A stretch of 64,000 nucleotides of DNA from Bacteroidota bacterium (GTDB lineage Bacteria; Bacteroidota; Bacteroidia; Chitinophagales; Chitinophagaceae): positions 88,851 to 152,850 of the forward strand of contig JAFDXO010000182.1 in NCBI GenBank assembly GCA_018267925.1, written 5' to 3'. Positions 8,376 through 15,482 of the stretch are shown here, piece by piece. The notes under the pieces are model-generated. The model had not been told where the DNA came from and searched no databases. It worked only from the letters and a program-made list of their open reading frames with translations. The first letter of the stretch is position 1, and each line of letters begins with the position of its first letter. The translations under genes and the position numbers were made by a program.

Positions 8376-9512
8376 ATGAGCAACGAATTAACCATATCAC
8401 AAAAACACATTGAAAACAAGATTTTCAACATTCGTGGTGTACAGGTAATGTTAGACTATCATTTGGCAGAACTCTACGAAGTAGAAACAAAAAGAGTAAA
8501 TGAACAAGTAAAGCGGAATATTAATAGATTTCCAGAGTCTTTTATGTTTCAATTAACTAATGCCGAATGGGAAAATGTGCGGTCGCAATTTGCGACCAGT
8601 TCTAACCAGTCGCAAATTTTGCGACAGTTCAATAAAAAAACAGGAATGAAAAACGAAATTATACTATACAAACCAAACGAACTTTCTCAACACATTGAAG
8701 TAAGGATGGACGGAGAAAATGAAACTGTTTGGTTAAACCAATACCAATTAGCGGAACTATTTGAAACCGACAGAACTTCTATTGCTAAACACTTACAAAA
8801 CATTTATACGAGTGGCGAATTAGATGAAAAAGCAACTTGTGCAAAAATTGCACAAGTTCGAAAAGAAGGAAATCGCTTAATAAAAAGAGATGTTTTAAAC
8901 TACAATCTTGATGCAATCCTTTCCGTAGGTTACAGAGTTAATTCCAAGCAAGGCACACAATTCCGTATCTGGGCAAACCGCATTTTAAAAGATTATTTAC
9001 TGAAGGGCTATGCCATCAATACCCGAATGAACCGCATGGAAGACAATGTGGACAAACTCTCGAAAAAAGTAACCGAAATAGATTTGCAAATAAGCACACA
9101 CCTTATTCCCACACAAGGCGTGTTCTTTGATGGACAAGTATTTGATGCCTACGAACTCGCCTCAAAAATTATACGCTCTGCCAAGCAAAACATTGTGCTG
9201 ATAGACAATTACATTGACGAAACCACTTTAACGCATTTAAGCAAGAAGAAAAAAGGAGTAAGCGTAACGCTACTTACGAAAACCATTACCAAACAACTAA
9301 CATTAGACCTACAAAAAGCCAATACACAATACGGAAATATTACCGCCCTTACCTTTACTCAAAGCCACGACCGCTTTTTGATTATTGACCAAAAAGAAAT
9401 TTATCATCTCGAAGCTTCGCTGAAAGACTTGGGCAGAAAGTGGTTTGCCTTTTCTAAAATGGAAGTGAAATCTGTAGAGGGAATTATGAACGAAATTAAG
9501 GAACTGATATGA
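8376..9512 (+). CDS. ORF6N-RhuM-PLD-like fusion protein in the hsd operon
   Basis: A 378-residue protein with three recognisable parts. Residues 10-85 match the ORF6N DNA-binding domain (IENKIFNIRGVQVMLDYHLAELY, KRNINRFPESFMFQLT), cut before its usual FTEQG tail. Residues 93-215 match the RhuM family (ETVWLNQYQLAELFETDRTSIAKHLQNIY, YNLDAILSVGYRVNSKQGTQFRIWA). Residues 235-378 look like a phospholipase-D-type half domain with HDRFLIID, an HxKx4D-like motif with Lys replaced by Arg, and the tail GRKWFAFSKM. RhuM genes are often found between hsdM and hsdS, but their job there is not established to my knowledge. It could bind DNA or modulate the restriction system. Its stop overlaps the hsdS start (ATGA). 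Strong palindromes lie at 8581-8625 and 8834-8858. Confidence 0.8.
   Translation: MSNELTISQKHIENKIFNIRGVQVMLDYHLAELYEVETKRVNEQVKRNINRFPESFMFQLTNAEWENVRSQFATSSNQSQILRQFNKKTGMKNEIILYKPNELSQHIEVRMDGENETVWLNQYQLAELFETDRTSIAKHLQNIYTSGELDEKATCAKIAQVRKEGNRLIKRDVLNYNLDAILSVGYRVNSKQGTQFRIWANRILKDYLLKGYAINTRMNRMEDNVDKLSKKVTEIDLQISTHLIPTQGVFFDGQVFDAYELASKIIRSAKQNIVLIDNYIDETTLTHLSKKKKGVSVTLLTKTITKQLTLDLQKANTQYGNITALTFTQSHDRFLIIDQKEIYHLEASLKDLGRKWFAFSKMEVKSVEGIMNEIKELI
8581..8625. repeat. Two palindromes at the ORF6N/RhuM junction
   Basis: GGTCGCAA/TTGCGACC at 8581-8597 (1 nt centre) and GTCGCAAA/TTTGCGAC at 8609-8625. Both share GTCGCAA, and they lie in codons where the ORF6N domain breaks off and the RhuM part begins. 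Confidence 0.6.
8834..8858. repeat. 25-nt near-perfect palindrome within the RhuM domain
   Basis: Arms AACTTGTGCAA and TTGCACAAGTT (11 bp each) around AAA. It is read in frame as TCAKIAQV. Confidence 0.7.
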
Positions 9513-10882
9513 AACAAGGTTGGGAAATAAAAAAGTTGGGGGAAGTGTGTTTAATTGATAATGGACAATTGAAAATTGAAAATGAAAAACAAGGCTTAAT
9601 GGACAAAAATAATGCTACATCAGAAGCTGTCAATGCTCAATTAAATAAAGGTTGGGAAATAAAAAAGTTGGGTGAAGTGTGTGAGTTTAGAAATGGTGCT
9701 GCACATGAACAATATATTGACGAAAACGGAAAATATATTCTCATTAACTCAAAATTTATTTCAGCAGATGGAGAAAAGTTAAAGCGAACAAATAAAGCTT
9801 TGTCGCCTTTGTTTGTAAATGATATTGCTTTTGTAATGAGTGATGTCCCAAAAGGGAGAGCATTAGCAAAATGTTTTCTTGTTGATAAAGATGATACTTA
9901 TACTTTGAATCAACGAATTGGTGCAATTAGATCAAAAGTTTTTATTCCTAAATTTCTCGTTTATCAATTTAATCGTAACAAATACTTATTGAGTTTTGAT
10001 AATGGAGAAAATCAAACAAACTTGAGAAAGAACGATATTCTTAATACACCACTTTTTGTTCCACCACTCCCCACCCAACACCACATCGTTTCTATTTTAG
10101 ACAAAGCCTTCTTGGCTATTGAGCGTAGTCGAAATAATGCCGAACAAAACCTTAAAAATGCGAAAGAGCTTTTTGAGAGCGTACTCAATCAATTGATAAT
10201 TGAAAATGAAAAATTGAAAATGGATTGGGAGGAGAAGAAGTTGGGGGAAGTTGCATTTGTAAAAAGTGGAGGAACTCCGTCAAGAAGTAAAAAAGAATTT
10301 TGGGAAGGAAATATTGCTTGGTATTCATCAGGCGAATTAAATGACACTTACACAATCGAACCAGAAAGATTTATCAATGAATTAGCAATTGAAAATTCAA
10401 ATGCAAAATTATTTCCAAAAGGTTCTTTACTTATTGGAATGTACGATACAGCCGCATTAAAAATGTCAATCATTGATAGAGATGCAACTTTTAATCAAGC
10501 AATCGCAGGCGTAAAACCCAATCCTAAAATTGATTTACATTTCATACTTCACGCAATAAATTCACAGAAACCTGAACTTTTGAATTTAAGACGTGGAACT
10601 CGTCAGAAGAATTTGAGCTTAGAAAAAATAAAAGACATTTCAATTCCATTTCCACCACTTGCCACCCAACGCACCATCGTCCGCCAATTAGATGCCCTGC
10701 GAGCCGAAACACAAAAGTTAGAAGCGATATATCAACAAAAAATTGCTAATTTGGAGGAACTTAAAAAATCAATCTTGCAAAAAGCATTTGCAGGAGAATT
10801 GCGTGGTGGTGAACCTGTCGAACCAAAAACAGAAAAATCCCGAAGGGATGACAAGATTATAGAAAAAATGATGAACGAATAA
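9509..10882 (+). CDS. hsdS: Type I restriction-modification specificity subunit HsdS
   Basis: The DNA-recognition subunit, 457 residues. There are two target-recognition domains with conserved helices. The second starts near residue 238 (WEEKKLGEVAFVKSGGTPSRS) and ends in the coiled-coil spacer and SILQKAFAGEL near 425. The first is preceded by a duplicated opening: GWEIKKLGEVC occurs at residues 4-14 and 48-58, from a 33 nt DNA repeat. The segment between them has A+T-rich repeat-like residues (LIDNGQLKIENEK). The spacer before the second domain also contains NQLIIENEKLKM. After AFAGEL, the normal end of this family, the last ~30 residues are encoded by a REP core (10808-10824) and the first unit of the palindrome array (10837-10849). 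The gene overlaps the RhuM-like gene by 4 nt. Confidence 0.93.
   Translation: MKQGWEIKKLGEVCLIDNGQLKIENEKQGLMDKNNATSEAVNAQLNKGWEIKKLGEVCEFRNGAAHEQYIDENGKYILINSKFISADGEKLKRTNKALSPLFVNDIAFVMSDVPKGRALAKCFLVDKDDTYTLNQRIGAIRSKVFIPKFLVYQFNRNKYLLSFDNGENQTNLRKNDILNTPLFVPPLPTQHHIVSILDKAFLAIERSRNNAEQNLKNAKELFESVLNQLIIENEKLKMDWEEKKLGEVAFVKSGGTPSRSKKEFWEGNIAWYSSGELNDTYTIEPERFINELAIENSNAKLFPKGSLLIGMYDTAALKMSIIDRDATFNQAIAGVKPNPKIDLHFILHAINSQKPELLNLRRGTRQKNLSLEKIKDISIPFPPLATQRTIVRQLDALRAETQKLEAIYQQKIANLEELKKSILQKAFAGELRGGEPVEPKTEKSRRDDKIIEKMMNE
9518..9682 (+). repeat. 33-nt direct repeat at the 5' end of hsdS
   Basis: 9518-9550 and 9650-9682 differ at one base and are 132 bp (44 codons) apart, in frame. 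Each encodes GWEIKKLGEVC. The interval starts with an A+T-rich segment of the TTGATAATGG/AATTGAAAAT type (9552-9590). Confidence 0.85.
10190..10224. repeat. A+T-rich repeat-like segment in hsdS
   Basis: A run of AATTGATAATTG / AAAATTGAAAATGG character, very like 9552-9590 in the same gene, 12110-12152 in hsdR and, inverted, 12690-12728 in hsdR. In each case it is translated in frame in low-complexity Asn/Glu/Lys/Ile residues at a place where I would expect less sequence. Confidence 0.5.
10808..10824. repeat. REP-like core near the hsdS 3' end
   Basis: GGT, GAACCTGTCGA, ACC, the fourth copy of the palindrome family seen in hsdM, located just after the codons for AFAGEL. Confidence 0.45.
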
Positions 10883-11078
10883 AAATAATCCTGAAGGGAT
10901 GATATGATTATAACGACACATACAATATGGAAAATAAAACCCCGAAGGGGTGAAATTAATGCCACCCCTTCGGGGTTGGGTTCCTGTTTTATTGTAAATT
11001 TCTATAATCATTTCACCCCTTCGGGGTTGAGAAACCATTCAATGATAAATTTCTATAACCTTAACACCCCTTTGGGGT
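10837..11078. repeat. Palindrome array, arm upstream of the Y1 transposase
   Basis: Six 13-nt palindromes of the form ACCCCGAAGGGGT or ATCCCGAAGGGAT start at 10837, 10888, 10939, 10964, 11015 and 11066. Period is exactly 51 within the first three (forward) and 51 within the last three (inverted). Forward units continue as TGAnAnGATTATA, and the inverted ones show the same in reverse. About 25 nt between conserved parts is variable. The first unit is inside the hsdS coding sequence. This looks like a REP-type array served by the transposase. Confidence 0.9.
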
Positions 11079-11093
11079 TAAAATCGTAGAACA

Positions 11094-11555
11094 ATGGCAG
11101 GCACATTTTCACAAATTTATATCCAATATGTTTTTGCCGTGAAAGGCAGAGAGAACCTATTACAGAAACCTTGGCGTGACGAAGTATTTAAGTATATGGC
11201 AGGCATTATCAAAGGTAAAAATCAAAAACCAATTATCGTAAATGGGGTAGCCGACCACGTTCACGTTTTTGTGGGATTAAAACCGGCAATGAGTATATCG
11301 GATTTGGTTCGAGACATCAAAAACAATTCCTCCAATTTCATCAACGAACAAAAATTTATCAAGAGAAAATTTTCCTGGCAGGAAGGATACGGGGCTTTTT
11401 CGTATGCTCATTCTCAAATTGAAAATGTATATCAATACATTGCTAATCAGGAAGAACATCATCGGAAGAAAACCTTTAAAGAAGAATACATTGATTTTCT
11501 TCAAAAATTTGAAATTGAATACAACGAAAAATATTTATTCGAATGGTTGAATTAA
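11094..11555 (+). CDS. IS200-like Y1 transposase, probably REP-associated (RAYT-like)
   Basis: A 153-residue HUH single-strand nuclease/transposase. The HUH motif is HVH at residues 55-57 (VADHVHVFVGL), and the probable catalytic Tyr is Y115 in VYQYIANQEEHHRKK. The rest matches the compact Y1_Tnp fold, and there is no TnpB partner. It sits alone in the centre of a palindrome array: three inverted units end 16 nt before its ATG, and one begins 8 nt after its stop. The REP-like units on both sides suggest it processes these palindromes, rather than being a free IS200 element. Length is close to IS200 TnpA, and the RAYT label rests on context. It has been inserted between hsdS and hsdR without breaking either reading frame. 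Confidence 0.9.
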   Translation: MAGTFSQIYIQYVFAVKGRENLLQKPWRDEVFKYMAGIIKGKNQKPIIVNGVADHVHVFVGLKPAMSISDLVRDIKNNSSNFINEQKFIKRKFSWQEGYGAFSYAHSQIENVYQYIANQEEHHRKKTFKEEYIDFLQKFEIEYNEKYLFEWLN

Positions 11556-11562
11556 AAATATC

Positions 11563-11711
11563 ACCCCTTCGGGGTTTATTAAAATTTTGGATTGCATTGG
11601 GCTACAATCTTTACATCCCTTCGGGATTAAAGAAGAATAATCAAATCCCGAAGGGGGTGAAAAGATTAGAAAAAAATTGATTGGAAAATATATCAAACCC
11701 CGAAGGGGGGT
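11563..11711. repeat. Palindrome array, arm downstream of the Y1 transposase
   Basis: Four more units start at 11563 and 11615 (inverted, 52 apart) and 11645 and 11697 (forward, 52 apart). The last continues as TGAAAAGATTGTA directly into the hsdR ATG at 11726. With the upstream arm this makes ten units in an arrangement of three forward, three inverted, gene, two inverted, two forward. Confidence 0.88.
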
Positions 11712-11725
11712 GAAAAGATTGTAAT

Positions 11726-14293
11726 ATGAACGAAGCAGAAACAAGAGCAGAACTCATAGACCCAAAGCTAAAGGCTTGTGGTTGGGGCGTTGTAGAAGGT
11801 TCTAAAGTCCTTCGTGAATACAGCATTACCGCAGGTAAAATACAAACAGGCGGTGGTCGTGGCAAAAAAGAAATTGCCGATTATGTGTTGGTTTACAAAG
11901 GCATCAGATTGGCTGTTGTAGAAGCCAAAAGTGATGAACAAGAAGTTGGCGAAGGTGTAATGCAAGCCAAAAAATACGCAGAGAAACTTCAATTAGAAAC
12001 CACATTCAGCACCAACGGAAAAGCCATTTACCAAATCTGTATGAAAACAGGCGAAGAAGGTTTGGTAACAAACTTTTTAAGCCCTGACGAACTTTGGAAT
12101 AAAACATTTCCAATTGACAATGAAAAATTGACAATGGAAAATGAATGGCGGGAAAAGTTTGCAGCAGTTCCTTTTGAAGACATCAACAAAACCAAACCGC
12201 CAAGATATTATCAGGAGAGTGCAGTAAATGCCGTAATGGAAGCGGTTGTAAAAAAGAAAGATAGAATACTTCTTACATTGGCGACAGGAACGGGAAAAAC
12301 AACTATTGCTTTTCACATTGCTTGGAAGTTGTTTCAAACAAGGTGGAATATAAAATGGGATGGAAGCCGAAGACCACGAATTTTGTTTTTGGCTGATAGA
12401 AACATACTTTCAGACCAAGCTTATGGAGAATTTACAAGGTATTCTGCTTTTAAAGATGATGCATTGGTTCGTATCAGCCCTAAAGCAATTCGGGATTTGA
12501 ATGAAGATGGCAAAAAAATAAAAGTCAATACTTTCTTGACAAACTCAAGGCAAAACCAAAATCGTGTTCCGACCAATGGAAACATTTTCTTTACCATTTT
12601 CCAAACGTTCTCAACTTCGCCAACGGAGAATGTAGAATTGAAAATTAACAATGAAAGTATTCCATCAAACATTGCTGCTGAACCAACCTCTAATTATCCA
12701 TTATCCAATGTCAATTATCAATTATACCCAGCCGACTATTTTGATTTCATTATCATTGACGAGTGTCACCGTGGCGGAGCCAATGACGAAAGTAAATGGA
12801 GAAGCATTTTAGAATATTTCAGCCCGGCAGTTCAGTTGGGTTTAACCGCTACACCCAAGCGAAAAGACAATGTGGACACTTACAAATATTTTGGCGAACC
12901 AGTTTACATCTATTCGCTTAAAGAAGGTATCAATGACGGCTACTTAACGCCTTTCAAAGTAAAACGCATCAAAACCACTTTAGACGATTACCGCTACACT
13001 TCGGATGATACCATTGTGGAAGGTGAAATTGAAGAAGGCAAACTTTATGAAGAAAAAGACTTTAACCGCACGATTGAAATTGAAGAACGAGAAGCCAAAC
13101 GGGTAAACATCTTTTTAGATGAAGCCAACCAAAACGAAAAGGCAATTATCTTTTGTGCCAATCAAGGACACGCAGCATTGATAAGAGATTTGGTAAACCA
13201 AAGCGCAAAACCTGTCCCGAACGGAGCTTCGGGAAGCAAAGACCCATTTTATTGTGTTCGTGTTACCGCAAATGACGGAGAAGAAGGCGAAAGATTGTTG
13301 CGAGAATTTCAGGACAACGAAAAAACATTGCCAACAATTTTAACCACTTCGCAAAAACTCTCCACAGGAGTGGATGCAAGGAACATTCGGAATATCGTTT
13401 TGCTTCGCCCGATCAATTCAATGATTGAGTTTAAACAAATTGTTGGACGTGGCACGCGATTGTTTGACGGCAAAGAATTTTTCACCATTTACGATTTTGT
13501 AGATGCTTACAAACATTTTTCAGACCCCGAATGGGACGGAGAACCGTTGGAAGAAGAACCTTGCAAAAAGTGCGGACAAAATCCGTGTGAGTGCGAATAT
13601 GTGCCCCCAAAGCCTTGCCCTGTATGTGGCGAAAGACCTTGTGTGTGTGAGAAAAAACCACCGCAACCTTGCGAGAATTGCGGACAAAGACCTTGTGTGT
13701 GCAATAAGAAAGTAAAAATCAAACTGAAAAACGGTAAGGAACGAGAAATTCAACACATGGTTTCCACTTCATTTTGGAGTGGAGATAAACCCATTTCAGC
13801 AGAAGAGTTTTTGAATAATCTGTTGGGTGAATTGCCTAAACTCTTCAAAGACGAAGAAGAATTGCGGAAGCTTTGGAGCAATCCATTGACACGAAAAATC
13901 TTGTTAGAAAATTTAGATGCAGCAGGTTTCCCAAAAGACGATTTACTGACTTTACAAAAGTTGGTGGACATGGAAAAAAGCGACTTGTATGATGTGTTGG
14001 AATATGTTTTTAATGGCGACTATATTGCCATGACAAGAGAAGCCAGAGCCAAAGCAGCGGAAGCAACCATCTTTGCCTTACTCAACGACAAACAAAAAGA
14101 GTTTATCACTTTCGTGTTGAGTAAATACATTGAAACTGGTGTGGACGAACTCGACCAAGAGAAACTACCAACCTTACTGACCAACAAGTATCAATCATTA
14201 GAAGATGCTAAGGAAATTTTAGGAGACGTTGCAAACATCAGCAGACTGTTTATAGAATTTCAAGAACACCTTTACAAACAGAAAGCAGCGTAA
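11726..14293 (+). CDS. hsdR: Type I restriction endonuclease subunit HsdR, EcoEI-like
   Basis: The ATP-driven restriction and translocation subunit, 855 residues. The N-terminal nuclease motif is in DYVLVYKGIRLAVVEAKSD (residues 52-70, E-A-K). The SF2 helicase follows, with LATGTGKTT near 184, IIIDECHRGG near 342, LTATPKRKDN near 370, and late motifs near LSTGVDARNI and QIVGRGTR. A Cys-rich insert at about 610-660 has three CxxCGxxPCxC modules in a row. The C-terminal EcoEI-type helical domain ends the protein. Apparent repeat-derived insertions are PVPNGASGS (13209-13237), IDNEKLTMENE (12110-12152) and a ~40-residue stretch before the DECH motif that includes SNYPLSNVNYQLYP. No stop or shift is seen, so it may be active. 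It is separated from hsdS by the transposase module. Confidence 0.93.
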   Translation: MNEAETRAELIDPKLKACGWGVVEGSKVLREYSITAGKIQTGGGRGKKEIADYVLVYKGIRLAVVEAKSDEQEVGEGVMQAKKYAEKLQLETTFSTNGKAIYQICMKTGEEGLVTNFLSPDELWNKTFPIDNEKLTMENEWREKFAAVPFEDINKTKPPRYYQESAVNAVMEAVVKKKDRILLTLATGTGKTTIAFHIAWKLFQTRWNIKWDGSRRPRILFLADRNILSDQAYGEFTRYSAFKDDALVRISPKAIRDLNEDGKKIKVNTFLTNSRQNQNRVPTNGNIFFTIFQTFSTSPTENVELKINNESIPSNIAAEPTSNYPLSNVNYQLYPADYFDFIIIDECHRGGANDESKWRSILEYFSPAVQLGLTATPKRKDNVDTYKYFGEPVYIYSLKEGINDGYLTPFKVKRIKTTLDDYRYTSDDTIVEGEIEEGKLYEEKDFNRTIEIEEREAKRVNIFLDEANQNEKAIIFCANQGHAALIRDLVNQSAKPVPNGASGSKDPFYCVRVTANDGEEGERLLREFQDNEKTLPTILTTSQKLSTGVDARNIRNIVLLRPINSMIEFKQIVGRGTRLFDGKEFFTIYDFVDAYKHFSDPEWDGEPLEEEPCKKCGQNPCECEYVPPKPCPVCGERPCVCEKKPPQPCENCGQRPCVCNKKVKIKLKNGKEREIQHMVSTSFWSGDKPISAEEFLNNLLGELPKLFKDEEELRKLWSNPLTRKILLENLDAAGFPKDDLLTLQKLVDMEKSDLYDVLEYVFNGDYIAMTREARAKAAEATIFALLNDKQKEFITFVLSKYIETGVDELDQEKLPTLLTNKYQSLEDAKEILGDVANISRLFIEFQEHLYKQKAA
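12110..12152. repeat. A+T-rich repeat-like insertion in hsdR
   Basis: An AATTGACAATGAAAAATTG-type segment, read as IDNEKLTMENE between two conserved stretches (LWNKTF and WREKFAAVPFEDI). Confidence 0.5.
12634..12728. repeat. A+T-rich repeat-like insertion in hsdR, mostly inverted
   Basis: This segment ends in a run of the ATTATCCATTATCC and CAATTATCAATTAT type, the reverse complement of the pattern at 9552 and 10190. It is translated as low-complexity residues just before ADYFDFIIIDECH. Confidence 0.55.
13209..13237. repeat. TCCCGAA/TTCGGGA palindrome inside hsdR
   Basis: Arms TCCCGAA (13215-13221) and TTCGGGA (13228-13234), with the flanks CCTG and AAGC. The same arms and similar flanks recur outside genes at 14361-14376 and 14633-14648. 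It is read in frame as PVPNGASGS. Confidence 0.75.
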
Positions 14294-14429
14294 TGACAGG
14301 ACAACAAACACATACAGCAAACGCACAGCAGTCATACACATTGGCAAGCCACACGACTTGTCCCGAAACTTCGGGAAGCCAACGCACAGACCAAAGCTAT
14401 CCAAAGAGTATGCCTGCCCCAACGCAAGA

Positions 14430-14480
14430 GAAATACGAAGTATTCACGAACACCTTTGAGACTAAAAATGACGTGAGTAA
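14430..14480 (+). repeat. Direct repeat, right copy
   Basis: The partner of 6664-6714, with 27 identical bases followed by 20 of 24, and the same orientation. It lies 137 nt after the hsdR stop. Confidence 0.8.
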
Positions 14481-14598
14481 AATTCAAAATATTTTTTCCT
14501 GCCCTTCTAAAAAAATTAAAACACCCGACACGCAAGCCGACACGACAAAGACCGTAAAACTCAATAATGACAATGGTTTACAAGGACGGTGGAAAAGA

Positions 14599-14787
14599 AC
14601 CACTGGCTATAACAAGGTATTGCCAAGACCTGTCCCGAATCTTCGGGAAGCGGGGCTGTACGGCTTCAATTGGGCATTTCCCGCTAAGGCGGGACAGGTC
14701 GTGCAAGGTTCAACATTCGTTCTTCTATTGAACTTTTCCCGCTTAGGCGGGACAGGTTGTGCTAAAAACCCCGCCTTCGGCAATACC
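14599..14787. repeat. Long hairpin element with nested REP palindromes
   Basis: It begins with the right outer inverted repeat (14599-14615), followed by GGTATTGCC (14616-14624), which pairs with GGCAATACC (14779-14787). Inside, GCGGGG pairs with CCCCGC, and GGTTCAA with TTGAAC. Three shorter palindromes interrupt it: TCCCGAA/TTCGGGA at 14633-14648 and two near-identical TCCCGC-TAAG/TTAG-GCGGGACAGG units at 14679-14698 and 14737-14755. The design reads as one structured repeat into which another family has inserted. Confidence 0.7.
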
Positions 14788-14825
14788 CAAACTAATACTC
14801 GCTGCTTACTGTAATTTCGTCCAAT

Positions 14826-15371
14826 ATGGAATTATATATAGCACTTTTAAGAGGCGTAAACGTTAACGGGAAGAACAAGTTAAACATGCAGGTGTTGCAT
14901 CAATCCTTAGAACAAGCAGGGTATAACGAGGTTCAAACGTACATTCAAAGCGGCAACATACTTTTCAAATCAGCCGAAATAAACGTTGATTATTTACAAA
15001 AGGCTTTGCAGGAATTGATCTTTAGTCAGTTTAAATTGTCTGTTCCTGTCGTTGTTTTAACAAATGAACAGCTTTCCAAAATCTTGATTGAAAACCCTTT
15101 TTTATCAGACCTTAGTGTGAATGTAAAAGGTCTATATTATTGTTTGTTACAACAATATCCTCAAAATAGTTCGCAATGTTTGAAAAATATACTTGAATCT
15201 AAAGACAATTTTATTATCACTGGAAAAACAGTTTACCTTCTTGTTCAAAATGGTTATGGTAATACCAAGCTTAACAATAATTTTTTTGAAAAGAAATTGA
15301 ATGTAACGGCTACCACCCGCAACCATCAAACATTACAAAAGTTATTGGAAATGAGCCAAAATTTTCGATAA
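14826..15371 (+). CDS. DUF1697 family protein
   Basis: A 181-residue protein matching the DUF1697 family from the N-terminal signature MELYIALLRGVNVNGKNKLNM and the following TYIQSGNILFKS, with the family's C-terminal region TTRNHQTLQKLLEM. No enzymatic role is established for the family as far as I know. There is no signal peptide or membrane helix, so it is cytoplasmic. Length is normal and the frame is intact. It is the first ordinary gene after the island and is followed by a strong terminator at 15522-15574, although a promoter-like site lies between its stop and that hairpin. Its upstream region is the nested repeat element, so its promoter may lie within repeat DNA. Confidence 0.88.
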   Translation: MELYIALLRGVNVNGKNKLNMQVLHQSLEQAGYNEVQTYIQSGNILFKSAEINVDYLQKALQELIFSQFKLSVPVVVLTNEQLSKILIENPFLSDLSVNVKGLYYCLLQQYPQNSSQCLKNILESKDNFIITGKTVYLLVQNGYGNTKLNNNFFEKKLNVTATTRNHQTLQKLLEMSQNFR

Positions 15372-15482
15372 AACCTACATACTTATCTCAAGTTGTCAAG
15401 CGATAGTTAACCCCTAACAAACGCCTCGTTAAGCACAGCTAAAAGTTGTGTAGTATTTCAATCCTCGTTGCATCTTTGCAAT

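Larger units (their letters stand above)
14294..14825. other. Non-coding right flank of the restriction island
   Basis: I see no real gene here. A 173-codon open frame spans most of it, but it reads through palindromes and has no family features. Contents are a TCCCGAA/TTCGGGA palindrome at 14361-14376, the right direct repeat at 14430-14480, AAAATATTTT at 14486-14495, the inverted 16-mer at 14509-14524 and the nested hairpin element at 14599-14787. Confidence 0.7.

Noticed and set aside
10904..11089. Short frame in the palindrome array
   Set aside because: The translation is only the repeat unit read through (PRRGE and TPSG repeats).
10837..11711. Taken at first for a CRISPR array because of the 51 bp spacing
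   Set aside because: Repeats are short palindromes in both orientations with a transposase in the middle, with only about ten units and no cas gene.
13503..13756. Cys-rich overlapping frames opposite and across hsdR
   Set aside because: They are shadows of the triple CxxC module of hsdR; the hsdR frame carries the domain continuity.
14599..14787. Integron attC site
   Set aside because: It has long paired arms, but the attC core sequences GTTRRRY/RYYYAAC are not seen, and there is no integrase gene.
14293..14814. 173-codon frame after hsdR
   Set aside because: It reads through the direct repeat and nested palindromes, has no domain and merely touches the hsdR stop. It is repeat DNA.
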